This document shows positions 44,788-55,348 of a stretch of DNA of 64,000 nucleotides, one piece after another. Made by a program: the position numbers and the translations under genes. How positions within the stretch are numbered: position 1 is the stretch's first letter; each line of letters starts with the position of its first letter. The stretch comes from Ixodes scapularis (lineage: Eukaryota > Arthropoda > Arachnida > Ixodida > Ixodidae): NCBI RefSeq assembly GCF_016920785.2, contig NW_024609835.1, positions 177,937,109 through 178,001,108 of the forward strand, written 5' to 3'. The notes below the pieces were generated by a model. That model ran no database searches and had not been told where the DNA came from. It saw only the letters and a program-made list of their open reading frames with translations.

Positions 44788-45599
44788 TTTCATTCTGAAC
44801 CCGTCGCTAACTATAGGAAGTGTTCTTCCGTTCCTGTCAGGTGTCAAGAAATGTTTCATTGAGAAATTAAACCCGTTCCACCGTTTTTTTCATTGTCTCC
44901 GATTTGCTTGAAATTTTGCTAAACTAACCAACAAACATTGCTAAAATAGTATCCCAAATATTAGGTCAAAATATTGTTTTTTCGCGAACTTATTGAATTT
45001 ACAGTTTTCGTCTTCACCATGTTTTTCAAACTGAAAGTCTCTACTGGCAACAACAACAAAGTGACGTCAGTGGAAGGCAGGGGTTAACTTTTTGGACTAC
45101 AGAAGTTGTTCCCAACGGATTTGAAGCAGTTTCTTGGTGTCAAATGAGTGCTTTGGAAGCTCGCTCCCGTATCCGCGCTCCAGCACGGAACAAATGATTG
45201 GCATATTCTATTTTTAGACTACTTGCTCGACTGGCAAGCCTGCCTGCCACTGACGTCACGGCACTGAAAAGTGCGCGAATAATTGAATATTTGTTTTTGC
45301 ACCATTTTCATTTGCTGATTTCGCAATACCTATTATGAATTTCGCGATGCTAAATAGCATACCGTAAAGGCTTAAAGGCCGGGGAGTCAGAAAATATAGT
45401 AGGTTGAGGTAGCTCAAAAAATCAGTGGAGTACCCCTTTAAGAGGCCTGCAGTCTAGTCATGGGTTGCAATAGCAGCTACATTCCTTTTCTCTTACCTAA
45501 GCATTGAACTTAGCCTTTATGCTTTTTATGTGTAGCATTGTCATATGTCTGACAATATGCAATCTAGAGACTATGTGCTTCATAGTGTCCTTAAAACAT

Positions 45600-45950
45600 G
45601 TGATATATTTCTTCAGAATGACCCAATGTTTATATGGTGCATCTCTAGTAAGAAATATATATATATATTTTTTTTAATCTTTCGAGAACTTGCTATTGCT
45701 ATGCTCAAATAAGAATGTTTGGAGCAACATCTGTGATAATTCTTTCAGAGTGGTCCAGTGTTTATATTGTGGTATGCTAGTCAGAGAATATATATATATA
45801 TATATATATATTTTTTTTCCTTTTGAGATTCACCTATTGTGCTCAAATAAGACCAGAGTGTTCAACAAGATATATGTGATATATACTTCAGATTGCCCAA
45901 ATGTTTACAAGGTTCCAGTCAATGCTCAGTTTCACTTCCATAATCGAAAT
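45600..45950 (+). repeat. Three-unit tandem repeat, about 130-145 bp
   Basis: Each unit has CTTCAGANTG-CCCAATGTTTATA, an (AT)n-T8 stretch and TGCTCAAATAAGA followed by an 'acaanatntgtgat' end. The (AT)n runs differ in length. Confidence 0.65.
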
Positions 45951-46356
45951 ATTACATTCCATGTTGTCACACTTTTATTCATGAAGTTACAGATTTTTCT
46001 TTAAGAAATAAAGCAATTTTCAAAACAAACTGCCTGTGCACTGTCTTAAGATAACACAATCACCTAACTTTGATGAAGTGCCATAAAAGAGATAATAAAA
46101 TCGAGCAGAAGTCAGGACGCTTTGAAGCATTTGTGAAATGAAACAATGTCCACAACAACAATATCCCTGGTTCAATCAGCAGCTAAGAAATCAACCTCTG
46201 CAAAAGCAAGCATTTCTTTCTAGAGTTAATCTAAATTAATTCTCAGTTCTTTGCAGGGGCAATTCAGATGACCTGTTGGTCTGGCAACTAAACCTGCGAA
46301 CCTTTTCTGTCACTCTCGACTGCGTCTCGTGCCTTCTGCTCATAAAATAAAAAAAA

Positions 46357-46530
46357 AGGCTGTATCGATATCACCGTGAAGCACTCGACACGTATCCGGA
46401 GGCAGCACGCTGGCTGTGCGATGAACTTCACAAGGTGTAGGAGTTAAAGAGAGTACGTAACTTGTGGACGGCCATGACTGTTGAGCAGGAAGCGAAGCGT
46501 GCACTTTACGGCTTCCACGGGGAGGGCTTC
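46357..46530 (+). pseudogene. Second Harbinger transposase fragment, opposite strand
   Basis: Frame RLYRYHREALDTYPEAARWL continues CDELHKV, TAG (46438), ELKRVRNLWTAMTVEQ. This parallels LYREHRDAF...RWLCDELREE...ELRRVRSSWTVMTVE of the minus-strand copy, with a roughly 10-residue deletion. It is a separate, more decayed copy facing the first. Confidence 0.65.
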
Positions 46531-46624
46531 ACTGAGGGCAAGGATGTGACGGGGTCCTTGGCGGTCAGGACCTCAGTCGTGGTGGCGAGAGGTTCCCTGT
46601 CGCTGGCGGCGTTTATGCTGGGCA

Positions 46625-47207
46625 TCACCGTGGCGAGGGCGCTGAGGGGCTTCCCGACGGTGTCCCTGGTGGTCGGGTCCAGAGCCGGTCGGGTCTACCG
46701 TCGTGGCGGCGGAGTCCTTGCGTGTGGCGCTCCGCACGGGCACGTCTGCGGCGGGTTCCGAACCGGGCGACAAGGCGCTGCCTCAGAGCCTTTCCCCTGT
46801 CCGAGAGGTTGACCGGAAGGCCGACCGGAGGGCCGGCAGGAGCCAGCCTCTCGGGAGCCGACGCTGACCTCTCCGAGCTCGGCTCAGAACCGTCCCAGTT
46901 CGGCTCAGACTCCAACTCTGACACTTCAGGCTCGGAGTCTGACTCCGGTTCTGGCTCGCTCGATGCAAGGCAGATGTTGTGGAGCACTGCACATGCCGAA
47001 TTAATGGCAGTGCCTGTTGAAGGGTGGTAATACAGAGCCCGGTGCCTTTGAAGACACCGGAATCTGTTTTTCAACAGCCCGATGCAGCGCTCCACAACAG
47101 ATCTGACCGAGGAATGCGCCTTATTGAACCGGCCGCAAGCGGTGGAGGTCGCGTGGTTCCCGGGACGGGGGTGATGAGCCAAGGCTCCAAGGGGTAGCCG
47201 CTGTCAC
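46625..47207 (-). pseudogene. Harbinger transposase, C-terminal exon
   Basis: Acceptor GTGCAG (ending 47208) then GDSGYPLEPWLITPV, the second catalytic D block. A one-base frame change near 47160 leads to GRFNKAHSSVRSVVERCIGL and LKNRFRCLQ, which holds the catalytic E, then a long acidic/arginine tail. The stretch expected between this exon and 48795 (the 'ARWPGSTHD'-type segment) is missing: the upstream exon ends in phase 0 while this one needs phase 1. The intervening 1.6 kb holds unrelated sequence. Confidence 0.78.
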
Positions 47208-47499
47208 CTGCACATGCAGAGGATGGAACATATTACATTCTTTTCTTTTTAAAATGAAAGGCAAGGAAACAGCAAAAACAGCTGTGTGCAACTATGTCAA
47301 TTATAATGTAACTTAAGTGTGACTTAAAAGTTTGTTAATATTTCTGCACTACAGTATCAGTTTACATTATGATTAATTAGCACCAGCTTGCCTGCACACT
47401 CCCTGTTATTTCACGTAACTATGTGTTTTCCTGCTGGGTTGTATGGGATGTGTGCTCGATTCCTTAGGGGTGCTGTGTTGTATGCAAGTGCATTATTAG

Positions 47500-48110
47500 G
47501 CCCTTGCATCCGACAGATAAAAGCTTTGTTGCTTTTGGAAGTGTGGCCGTGACCTTAGGCACGGGCAGAGGTGAACACGCTGGCCTTGTCTTTGGCAAAC
47601 AGGGGTATAAGGCGCCAGTTCGACGAGCCTCTTTCCTAATCCTCGGGGGAGTTGGAGACGCGGAATAGAGAGAGGATGGCTAGATTGGAAAGGAGTCAGG
47701 TCCTGCTGGGACACGGAGGGTCTAATAGGAGGAGCTATATAGGCATACCGAAGAAGAAGGGTCAGGGAAAAGAATCCAGTGTGTGAGACAGAGACGACCC
47801 GAGGACAGATTTGGCGAGCCCCAAGTGGCCAAGGAGGAATTGATCCCATTCCGTACAGATTGACGATCGTCAAAGCGACCAGGCGAGCCCCCAGTGATCA
47901 GCGAAAGAGCTCCAACTTCATGCAAAAACCAACCAGCAAGAAAGTACAGGCAGACAGTAACAGTGAGTGGGCCGAACCGGACAGCGACTCGCACTGCGGT
48001 CGCATGCCTTGCGCAGTCTATCACTGTCGTGAGATTGGTGTAGTGTGGTTTTCGTAGCCTGCAGAGTGAGAGTTATGTGGACATAGACAGAGATTAATGG
48101 CCAAACTTTA
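47500..48110 (+). other. Unclassified insert within the Harbinger transposase gap
   Basis: Contains a TATA-like GAGCTATATAGG at 47731, AG-rich leader-like sequence and a 139-codon frame to 48531 with no recognisable domain. It might be a solo LTR or leader of an unknown retroelement; no terminal repeats were found. Confidence 0.2.
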
Positions 48111-48794
48111 AGTGTTGTCTCACGTCAAGGAGGTCCAGCAACTGTGTCTGTGTGCCTCAAAACAAGCACAGTATGCGTGGTACTGTGGCTTTCAAGCAGT
48201 GGGAGCCACCGTGTGCATAAGGAATGAATTTAGTATGCTCACCAAGGAGGAACCGGCCGTCGCGTGGCAGCTACCCTTGCTCGAGTTGGCTTCGGAGCCA
48301 GGAAAATCGCCACACGAAGGAGTCGTGCACCGACCCGGGATACCGTGGATCGATGCACATTATCCGGCTGTCGGCGTCACATACGCGAAAGTGAGAGAGA
48401 TATTGACATGTAATTACCTGAATCCACAAGTAGTATATTGTACTTATGATTCAGAAAGCAGTCGCAATTTCAGAACCTTCCAAGTTATTTTGTCTGACAC
48501 ATGCATGTCAACACACCTTCCTGGATGCTAGGTACAACTAACTTGAAACAAAAATAATGTTTTGTTTTTTTTTTGTTTTTTTTTTTTGACGGAAGCTTGC
48601 ACGTTTTAACAGACAAGTATTATTTTTGGGAGAAGCGTCTCATGGCTCACATGCTACGTAGAGCACATGCTCGCGCAGTCGTGAGACCCCACAGCCCGCA
48701 GTCATAAAACGGCATATTTACACCGTATCGACAATACGTATTTTTTTCTACAGATTTGGGGCGCGTTTTGACTACGTAACATGAGTGTACTTAC

Positions 48795-49410
48795 CACCAT
48801 CACGTTGAGGGCGTAGAAGTACTTGCGGCACCAGTACGCCGCCTACGTGACGGTGGGGTCGTTCTTGGATGGGCCGACGATGGAGACCATGGTCCCGTCC
48901 ACGCAACCGATGACACCGGGTATCCTGCCGAGCAGCTTGAAGCCCCTCTCCGCGTCGAACCTCTCGCTCGGCGTCTCGGGGAAGTGGATCCACTCCCCCT
49001 CGGCGTCTCGGGGAAGTGGATCCAGCCACGCTGGACGCACGATAGCAGCGGACACGGCGCGGACCGCAAGGCTGACTGTCTCTTGGTCCCGCGCTACGTG
49101 TTCGTCGCTCGCCACCATGCCTTGGAAGCTCCCCGTGGCGTAGAAGCGCAGTGCACACACCACTTGAAGCTCCACAGTCATGACCGTCCACGAGCTACGC
49201 ACTCTCCTCAACTCCGGTTCCTCGCGAAGTTCGTCGCACAACCACCGCACCACGATCTTGGGCAGGCGGTATCGCTTCCGAAAGACCTCCTCCGGGAGCT
49301 CGAATGCATCGCGGTGTTCCCGATACAACCTTTCCAGCGAAAAAAAAAAAAAGCTCTATTAAAGAAAAAGTTGAATTGACGAGACGGCGACGTCTCGCCG
49401 CCGAAAACAT
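48795..49410 (-). pseudogene. Harbinger transposase, N-terminal and catalytic part
   Basis: PIF/Harbinger (HARBI1-like) DDE transposase. Pieces: FSLERLYREHRDAFELPEEV, RWLCDELREEPELRRVRSSW, ALRFYATGSFQGMVA, then FKLLGRIPGVIGCVDGTMV, the block holding the first catalytic D. An in-frame TAG at 48843-48845 precedes YFYALNVMV and a donor GTAAGT at 48794. The region upstream of 49328 has a T-run shifting the frame. A 32-bp tandem duplication (48967-49024) is inserted mid-gene and changes frame locally. Not functional as it stands. Confidence 0.8.
48967..49024. repeat. 32-bp tandem duplication inside the transposase
   Basis: CTCGGCGTCTCGGGGAAGTG (26-bp unit ending GATCCA) occurs at 48967-48992 and 48999-49024. 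The period is 32 bp, not a multiple of three. Confidence 0.85.
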
Positions 49411-50023
49411 GCTGCCAATGACACCTAGTTCCGAGCAAGTACCTTTTGAAACGTACTCGGTACAAAACGAAACGTCACTTTGTTGTCACGCCCTGTTGCT
49501 GACTCCGCCCAGTTTTGCCGAGTCCGCCCACATTTTTCAAGGGAAATTACGTCACTTTTGCTTCCAACCAATCAGACGTGATAACGTAACTTCCGTGTAC
49601 TTTTAAAAGGAACATGTACAATGTCGATCCTAGGTAACCTGGTTCCTCGGAAGCGGCAGCTTCTACTTTGACTGGGCTACCTCCTTGGAGCCTGATGCTT
49701 CGTCCCCTGTGGACCCCAGTGAGCAACAGCGCCATCATGTTCCTGGGGCTCCTTCATGCACCGATCGAACGGCGTGCCAGATCCCCATGGCTCACTGCTG
49801 ATCCGCCCAACCCACTTTCACCAAATTTGGACTTCTGCGAATCGGACCGTTTTCCTCCCCAATACCAACAATCCATGCCGTCGTCATCATGCGTGTATAT
49901 ACTCATCACATCATCATGTTCACACGACGCGGCACCGCGGGCCTCCATGGTACGGGCTGCTGCCTTTCCGCGGTGTCGCGGCTCTCCAGAGCCAAATAAA
50001 TAAAGACTAAAAACTAAGGACTG

Positions 50024-50110
50024 AAGACAAAATGTTTTGCTGACCAACAGCCGGTAGTGCCTTAAAAGAAGGAACAGTGTTTCCTCGTTTAGAGGATACA
50101 AATTTCAAAA
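50024..50110 (+). repeat. Dispersed repeat, copy 1
   Basis: GCTGACCAACAGCCGGTAGT...AGAGGATACAAATTTC matches 60010-60095 closely. Confidence 0.65.
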
Positions 50111-50939
50111 CTACACCATACTAGTGGCGCACATCACTGAAAGAACATACGCAATACAGAAAATAACAGATTGTCTCTTGAACGCAAAATGGCAAAATAA
50201 ATATAATTAGGGAGATTTTTTTTTTTTTGCTTCTAAAAGCCAAATTTAGAAACCTAGACTAAACTAATGTTTGCTGAAACTCTGGGCATATCATGTGCAT
50301 TGTTTCGAAAAAGTATCAAACGAAAACACCACGCAACACATTTGACGTTGTTTCACCCCTCGAGGCACTGGCTTGCACTGGCGTATCGACCGCCGGCGCA
50401 GCATAGCGCGTAGTCGTGGAATGTCTGCGACTGATGATGATAATAGCTTATTTTTCAAAAAAAAAGAAAAAAAGAAGACTCGTCGTGGACCTTCTTTCCG
50501 TCAGGGCTGGATTCGGCGCTGTATGCGTTCTGTCTAATGCAAATAAGCGGAGTGGAATGTATTCCCCCTAGTAAAGTATTTGGCCAGACGCAAGCGGTGA
50601 AAAGGGTTGGAGGCCGGAGAGATGCACAGGAGAGGAGGTTCAGATAGCGGTCGCGCGCTTTGAATTTTCCGTTGATTTTGCTCTAGGGTGCCTAAATGTC
50701 TGTCTTTCTGAGGGTGAAGACATGCATTGTGGCCCTGAATGTGCCAGCGCGTGACGCTCTCGCGCACTCGGTGCGTGACCTGGGCGGTGAAATGGCGTCC
50801 ATGCACTAGCCAAAGGTACGCGCTCGAGCTGAGTGACACCAGATTGCGCGCGCTTCAAAATGCATAAAAAAATTATTGGGCGGAAAAATGGCAGAGATCT
50901 CACCACTCAAGCAAAAGCGCGCGTGTGTATGAAGGCGCT

Positions 50940-51365
50940 CTATTTTGCTTAAGGTCGATACGGCACATGTCGTGAGAATCGGGAACTAAAAGAGCGTGTC
51001 CCAGAAAGCTGGCCATCGGGCGTCTGCTTCCAATGCTTCTTTCGATGCGACATTTGATGCGAGTTGTGCTGCTTTTCTCCGGTTCTGCGATTTCGTGAAA
51101 CTTTTGCCGGGTCCTCAAAGATTGGGCTACCGTTCACGCCGGGTTTTAACAATATGTTTCGTCAAACATTTTCAATCAAGCACGAAATATCACCCACGGG
51201 TATTTTATGGTAGCCTGCCACCACAACTGCCATAACGCTTTCGGCCATCGATGGATGATAGTGGCTGTACATTGTCTAGAGGTAATATAACTCTACCAAA
51301 AAGATGGCCGCCAGTGGCCGCATTCGCGGAGCGGGCTAACGCGATCCAGCAAATAGACATGGAGA
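50940..51365 (-). repeat. Dispersed unclassified repeat, copy 2 (inverted)
   Basis: Inverted relative to 41905-42360. The corresponding peptide reads LKPGVNGSPIFEDPAKV, but stops break the frame, so any coding role is lost here. Confidence 0.6.
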
Positions 51366-51369
51366 TCAG

Positions 51370-53250
51370 CGATTCTACAACAACAAGGTTTATCCACACC
51401 GCGGTCAGTCCGACCTTAAATTTGGGGGCGTTTATTTTAGCGATGACTTTCACCTACTGAACAAAGCCCACCTTGAAGATCTTCGGTTGGAAGGTTTTGC
51501 GAGGATGCACGATTTGTTATGCATGTCACAACAATACTGAAGAGTTCTAGAGAGCTGCGGCGCAAACTTCATGCAATGTGCAAATCAATGCGCATGGAGC
51601 CGAAGTTCCACGTCACCGTTTGCCCCACCAGGCAGTTCTCTTTCTGCAAGTCGCTGTGTGGCGCCTCGTCTTGCCTCATTGAAAAGCAGTAACGCGAAAG
51701 TTGAAAACTGCATTAAGTTTCAGTCTATGACCGGACACAGTGAGTCATCGCATGACCTCTTAAATAGAAGAAAATAAGTGAGAGAAAGGTCGAACTCGAT
51801 TTTGACAATCTTGAAGAATCTGGAATCGGTGGACAGGGTTGTGTGCGATGTCTACTCCATGCTCGTGATACAGCCAGGTGGGATCCTGCAGGGGTGCTTT
51901 TAGGAGAATCTACGCTACCACATTGATGTTGCCAACATGCTAAACCTTGTCGAATAAAGAAAATGATCAAATCTCACCAAGGCAGTTCAGTAGCACTTCA
52001 GGCAGTTCAGTGGCAAAAAACGTGAAATGCTAATGTCGTAAGTAACCTGTCCAGCTATATTAGGTACACCTCTGCACTGGAAACAGACTGGCATAACGAG
52101 CGTATAATTGACCCAATTGTGCTCTGAAGTGCCCCGTGACTTCCCAGTGTACAAGGGCTTGCTCTTTTGTGGCCCTGACGTGACTTAAGCGCCGTAGCCA
52201 GAGCTTTGTGTACATATACTGTACTCTATGCTTGAAAATGTGGTACCGGTAGGTCTTTTATCGTTCACACTTGATTAATTGGCCAACATTAGCTACCGGG
52301 GCACTTCGCCTCCTTAGCTTGCCTGTTTCAAGCGTCATCGAGGGAAGGGAATTCTCTAAAGTAAGGTTGATAAGCAGAAAGGAACGGGAGCGTATTAACG
52401 AGGAACTCCTGGGCCAACGCATGTGTATCAATTATAATCAAATAACGTGATCGTGACTTGGTGAGAAGTGAAATGCACAGCTGCTATGTGTATACTCGAT
52501 ATCTGACATGCTATTATTTGTGTGTGCGTTTCTCTTCATTTCGCTGTTCACGTTTGATGAATGAACGTGTCATTTTGTATCCCCGTCATTTTGTGTTTTT
52601 CACTATCAATTGGTAATATTCCAGTGCTACCAAAACAGCAGTCCAAAAGCCATATTACATATTCACCGAAGAAAAACAAAAACTTGTTGAGGTGTATATC
52701 TGTTCACCGTAAAAAAAACCGAAAATATCAGTTAAATATCAGTTAATAAAAGAAACGCTGAATCTTAGATAAAGAAGTATATATATATCAAAGTGTGCAA
52801 ATGTAAAAGTGCCACACGTTAGGCCGCGTCAGTACTTGCGGAAAACTCTCTTGCCTCCGACCGACTTTACGGGGCAGAAAAAGACGGCGCCGTTCACATC
52901 TGTTGCCGCCCGCCGTGCGCTCGCGGCTCCGGTCTCGCGGATATCAGAACAGACTGCCCGTAGCTCTAGTGGTGTTCGAAAATATGCTCTCGCAGGCTTT
53001 CTCTTGCAGTTAACGCTAATCCGCAGTGCAGAGAAAACGCCCAACATTCTCCCTGCGATACGAGAAGGCAAGAATGAAATGACAAGCAAACGGAGACAAC
53101 GTGCTTACTCACGCCAATTTTATTCCACACATCTTAGTGGCCACTGTCTTCGTTGCTAAGGTTCCTGTTGTCAAACGGGGCTGAATAATTGAGTCTCAAT
53201 CAGTTTTTCTGCCGACGCAACGATACCAGCGAGACGGCGCCGTTTCGTTC
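51370..53250. other. Intergenic, no gene seen
   Basis: Unique-looking sequence. The opposed frames at 52809-53159 (plus) and 52829-53089 (minus) are mutual shadows without known motifs. Confidence 0.45.
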
Positions 53251-53256
53251 TGAATG

Positions 53257-53420
53257 AGCATCGTACCGGCGTGCGGTCGTGTATCACTACTGCGTGGTGC
53301 ACGTTAAAGACCCCAGGCTAGCGGTTGTACTGCACAGGCTAAATTGCTCATCTACAGCTTGTGACTCGTCGCAACTTTAATGGCAGACCAACTACACGCT
53401 GTATAAATATCCCCACAACC
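53257..53420 (+). repeat. LINE 3'-tail-like repeat, copy 2
   Basis: Same TACCGGCGTGCGGTCGTGTA and GTGCACGTTAAAGACCCCAG motifs as 13396-13562, similar polarity, no coding part attached. Confidence 0.6.
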
Positions 53421-53814
53421 CAATTATATGGTAATTCCGGCGGCAACCCCAACAACCGAGAACACTCGACTATAGGATGTGACGCCCGCAAGCACCATTT
53501 CTTGAGTGCGTTCCGATGGGCTGCGGTGGCGTGGAAAGTTTTTCCGCGCTTAAAGAATCGGTCCCGAAGCGATTGCTCTCGCGGTCGAATATTTTGTCGC
53601 CGGCCTGGTGATTCCTCCTCCCAGCGGATTTGCCTGTGAATCCGCAAGTGTGAACGAGCCTCTGGGACTGAAACTGAGAATGCCGGATAGCGGTTGCCTA
53701 ACCCTATGTCCTACATGGCTGAAAGACAAGATTGTTCGATGGAATTATCGAGATTTGATGGAGAACGCGAAAGATGTAAAAAAGAAAAGAAAGACGTTTA
53801 CATATCTCTGTAAT

Positions 53815-54365
53815 GCGAAACTAGAGCACAGCTCTTGAGGAGGAGGAGGGAAGAGTACCAAAGAGATGGTATGCCCTTCCCCCTCTCCGTACCTACTCTT
53901 CCTCCTCCGCTTTTCCTCTCCTCCTCCTCTTTTCCTCCTCCTCTCCTCCTGCCACTAAATTTGTTCATGACTGACGTGACACGAAGTCGTGACGTCACTT
54001 TCCCCGCTATGTTTAGCGGAAAATTTCCGCGTCAAATATAGCGGAAAAGTTTCCCGCTAACTTTAGACAAAATATTTCCCGACAAATTTAGCGGAGTAAT
54101 TTTCGGGCTAAATGTAGCGTAAAAATTTCCCCGCTAAATATAGCGGGAAAATTTCCACGCAAAATTCAGATAGAAAATCTCCCGCTAAACTTAGCGGGGA
54201 AATTTTCCCAATACATTTAGTGGAAACATTTCCCCGCTAAATATAGCGGGAAATTTTCCCCGTTAACTTTAGTTAACTTTAGAGAGAAAATTTCCCGCTA
54301 AATTTAGCGGGGAAAGTTTTCTCGGGTTGAGCGGCGTCACTGTGACGCCACATTCCGTCACACGT
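53815..54365. repeat. Palindromic GCTAAATTTAGC repeat, copy B
   Basis: Same opening (GAGCACAGCTCTTGAGGAGG) and about eleven units spaced near 30 bp between 54000 and 54330, most with partial or full CCCGCTAAATNTAGCGGG dyads. It ends in GTCACTGTGACGCC. Confidence 0.78.
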
Positions 54366-54467
54366 CACCCTCCCCTCTTCGTCCTCAAAAGCTGCTCTCT
54401 AATTCGGCATTACATTGATGCGTGAACGTCTGTGAACTTTTTTATTTTTATTTGTCAGACATATATG

Positions 54468-54632
54468 CGTTTAGTGGTTACGTACAGTACTCTGTCGCGT
54501 AAAGAAATAAATTAGAAAGACCCGTTCTCATAACGCTGTACCATTCAGTGCGTTTAGTGGTTACGTACAGTACTCTGTTGCGTAAAAAAAGAATAGAAAG
54601 GCCCGTTCTCACAAAGCTGTACCATTCAGTGT
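54468..54632 (+). repeat. Direct tandem duplication, about 82-bp period
   Basis: TGCGTTTAGTGGTTACGTAC ... GCTGTACCATTCAGT occurs twice back to back, upstream of the receptor-like gene. Confidence 0.85.
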
Positions 54633-54734
54633 GAGGTGGAACACGACTTTTCAATAGTACTGTAACAACGCACGACAGAGTGGCACCCACTCTGGGGTTA
54701 TTAACTTTATAATAATTAAGAACGATATAATTTC

Positions 54735-55265
54735 CGAGGTGTCCCTTAAGAAACTCGATTTGAGCTTTCGTTCTTTTTTTTTACATTTATGAATATCCTG
54801 CGTGAAATAGAAACACCACTTGTGAAATCGGATTTATTATTCCCTTGTCCAGTTGGCCTCAATAGGAGAGCTGAACGGTATTGCAGTCTTGCACGCATAG
54901 GCACCGGTGTTACCATTTGCGCAAAAACGAGATGGTCGGGGACTCGATGGCAACGGAAAAATAAGATTACTTTTTGTATAGCAGTAAAACCAATACAATA
55001 TTGCTGGGTCGCAAATGAGTATCATCGGCCCTCAAAAAGTCGGTTACTAGCGTGATGAGCTTTAGACTAGGCAAGAAGACCTTCTTGCATGAGCTTCAAT
55101 ATCCATTCGAATCGGTCTGTTTTCCCGAGAGATTCTGAAGCGTAGATACTACTCTTGAAATTTTAAGACACTCTAATAATGCGCATCACCAACTCCAATA
55201 CTTGTATCATGAATGCATAAACACACGCGATATGACAATTCGAGAAAATGTAACAAGATACTTCG
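54735..55265 (+). repeat. Upstream region of the ionotropic-receptor-like gene (duplicated at 29 kb)
   Basis: The block ends about 80 bp before the ATG at 55349, so it probably holds the promoter and 5' UTR. No clear TATA box is assigned; TTTCTATAAATC at 55270-55281 lies just beyond it. Confidence 0.6.
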
Positions 55266-55348
55266 AATGAAATTTTCTATAAATCTAGGGCCTTGAGAAG
55301 GCAAAGACTTAGAAACACTCTGGACTTTCGCTGCGCAAGACATATTGT

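Noticed and set aside
45786..45812. (AT)n run as a promoter TATA element
   Set aside because: Part of a tandem repeat unit, with no gene downstream.
52809..53159. Opposed 116- and 86-codon frames
   Set aside because: Mutual shadows in GC-richer DNA; I considered a histone-like gene, but no histone motif is present.
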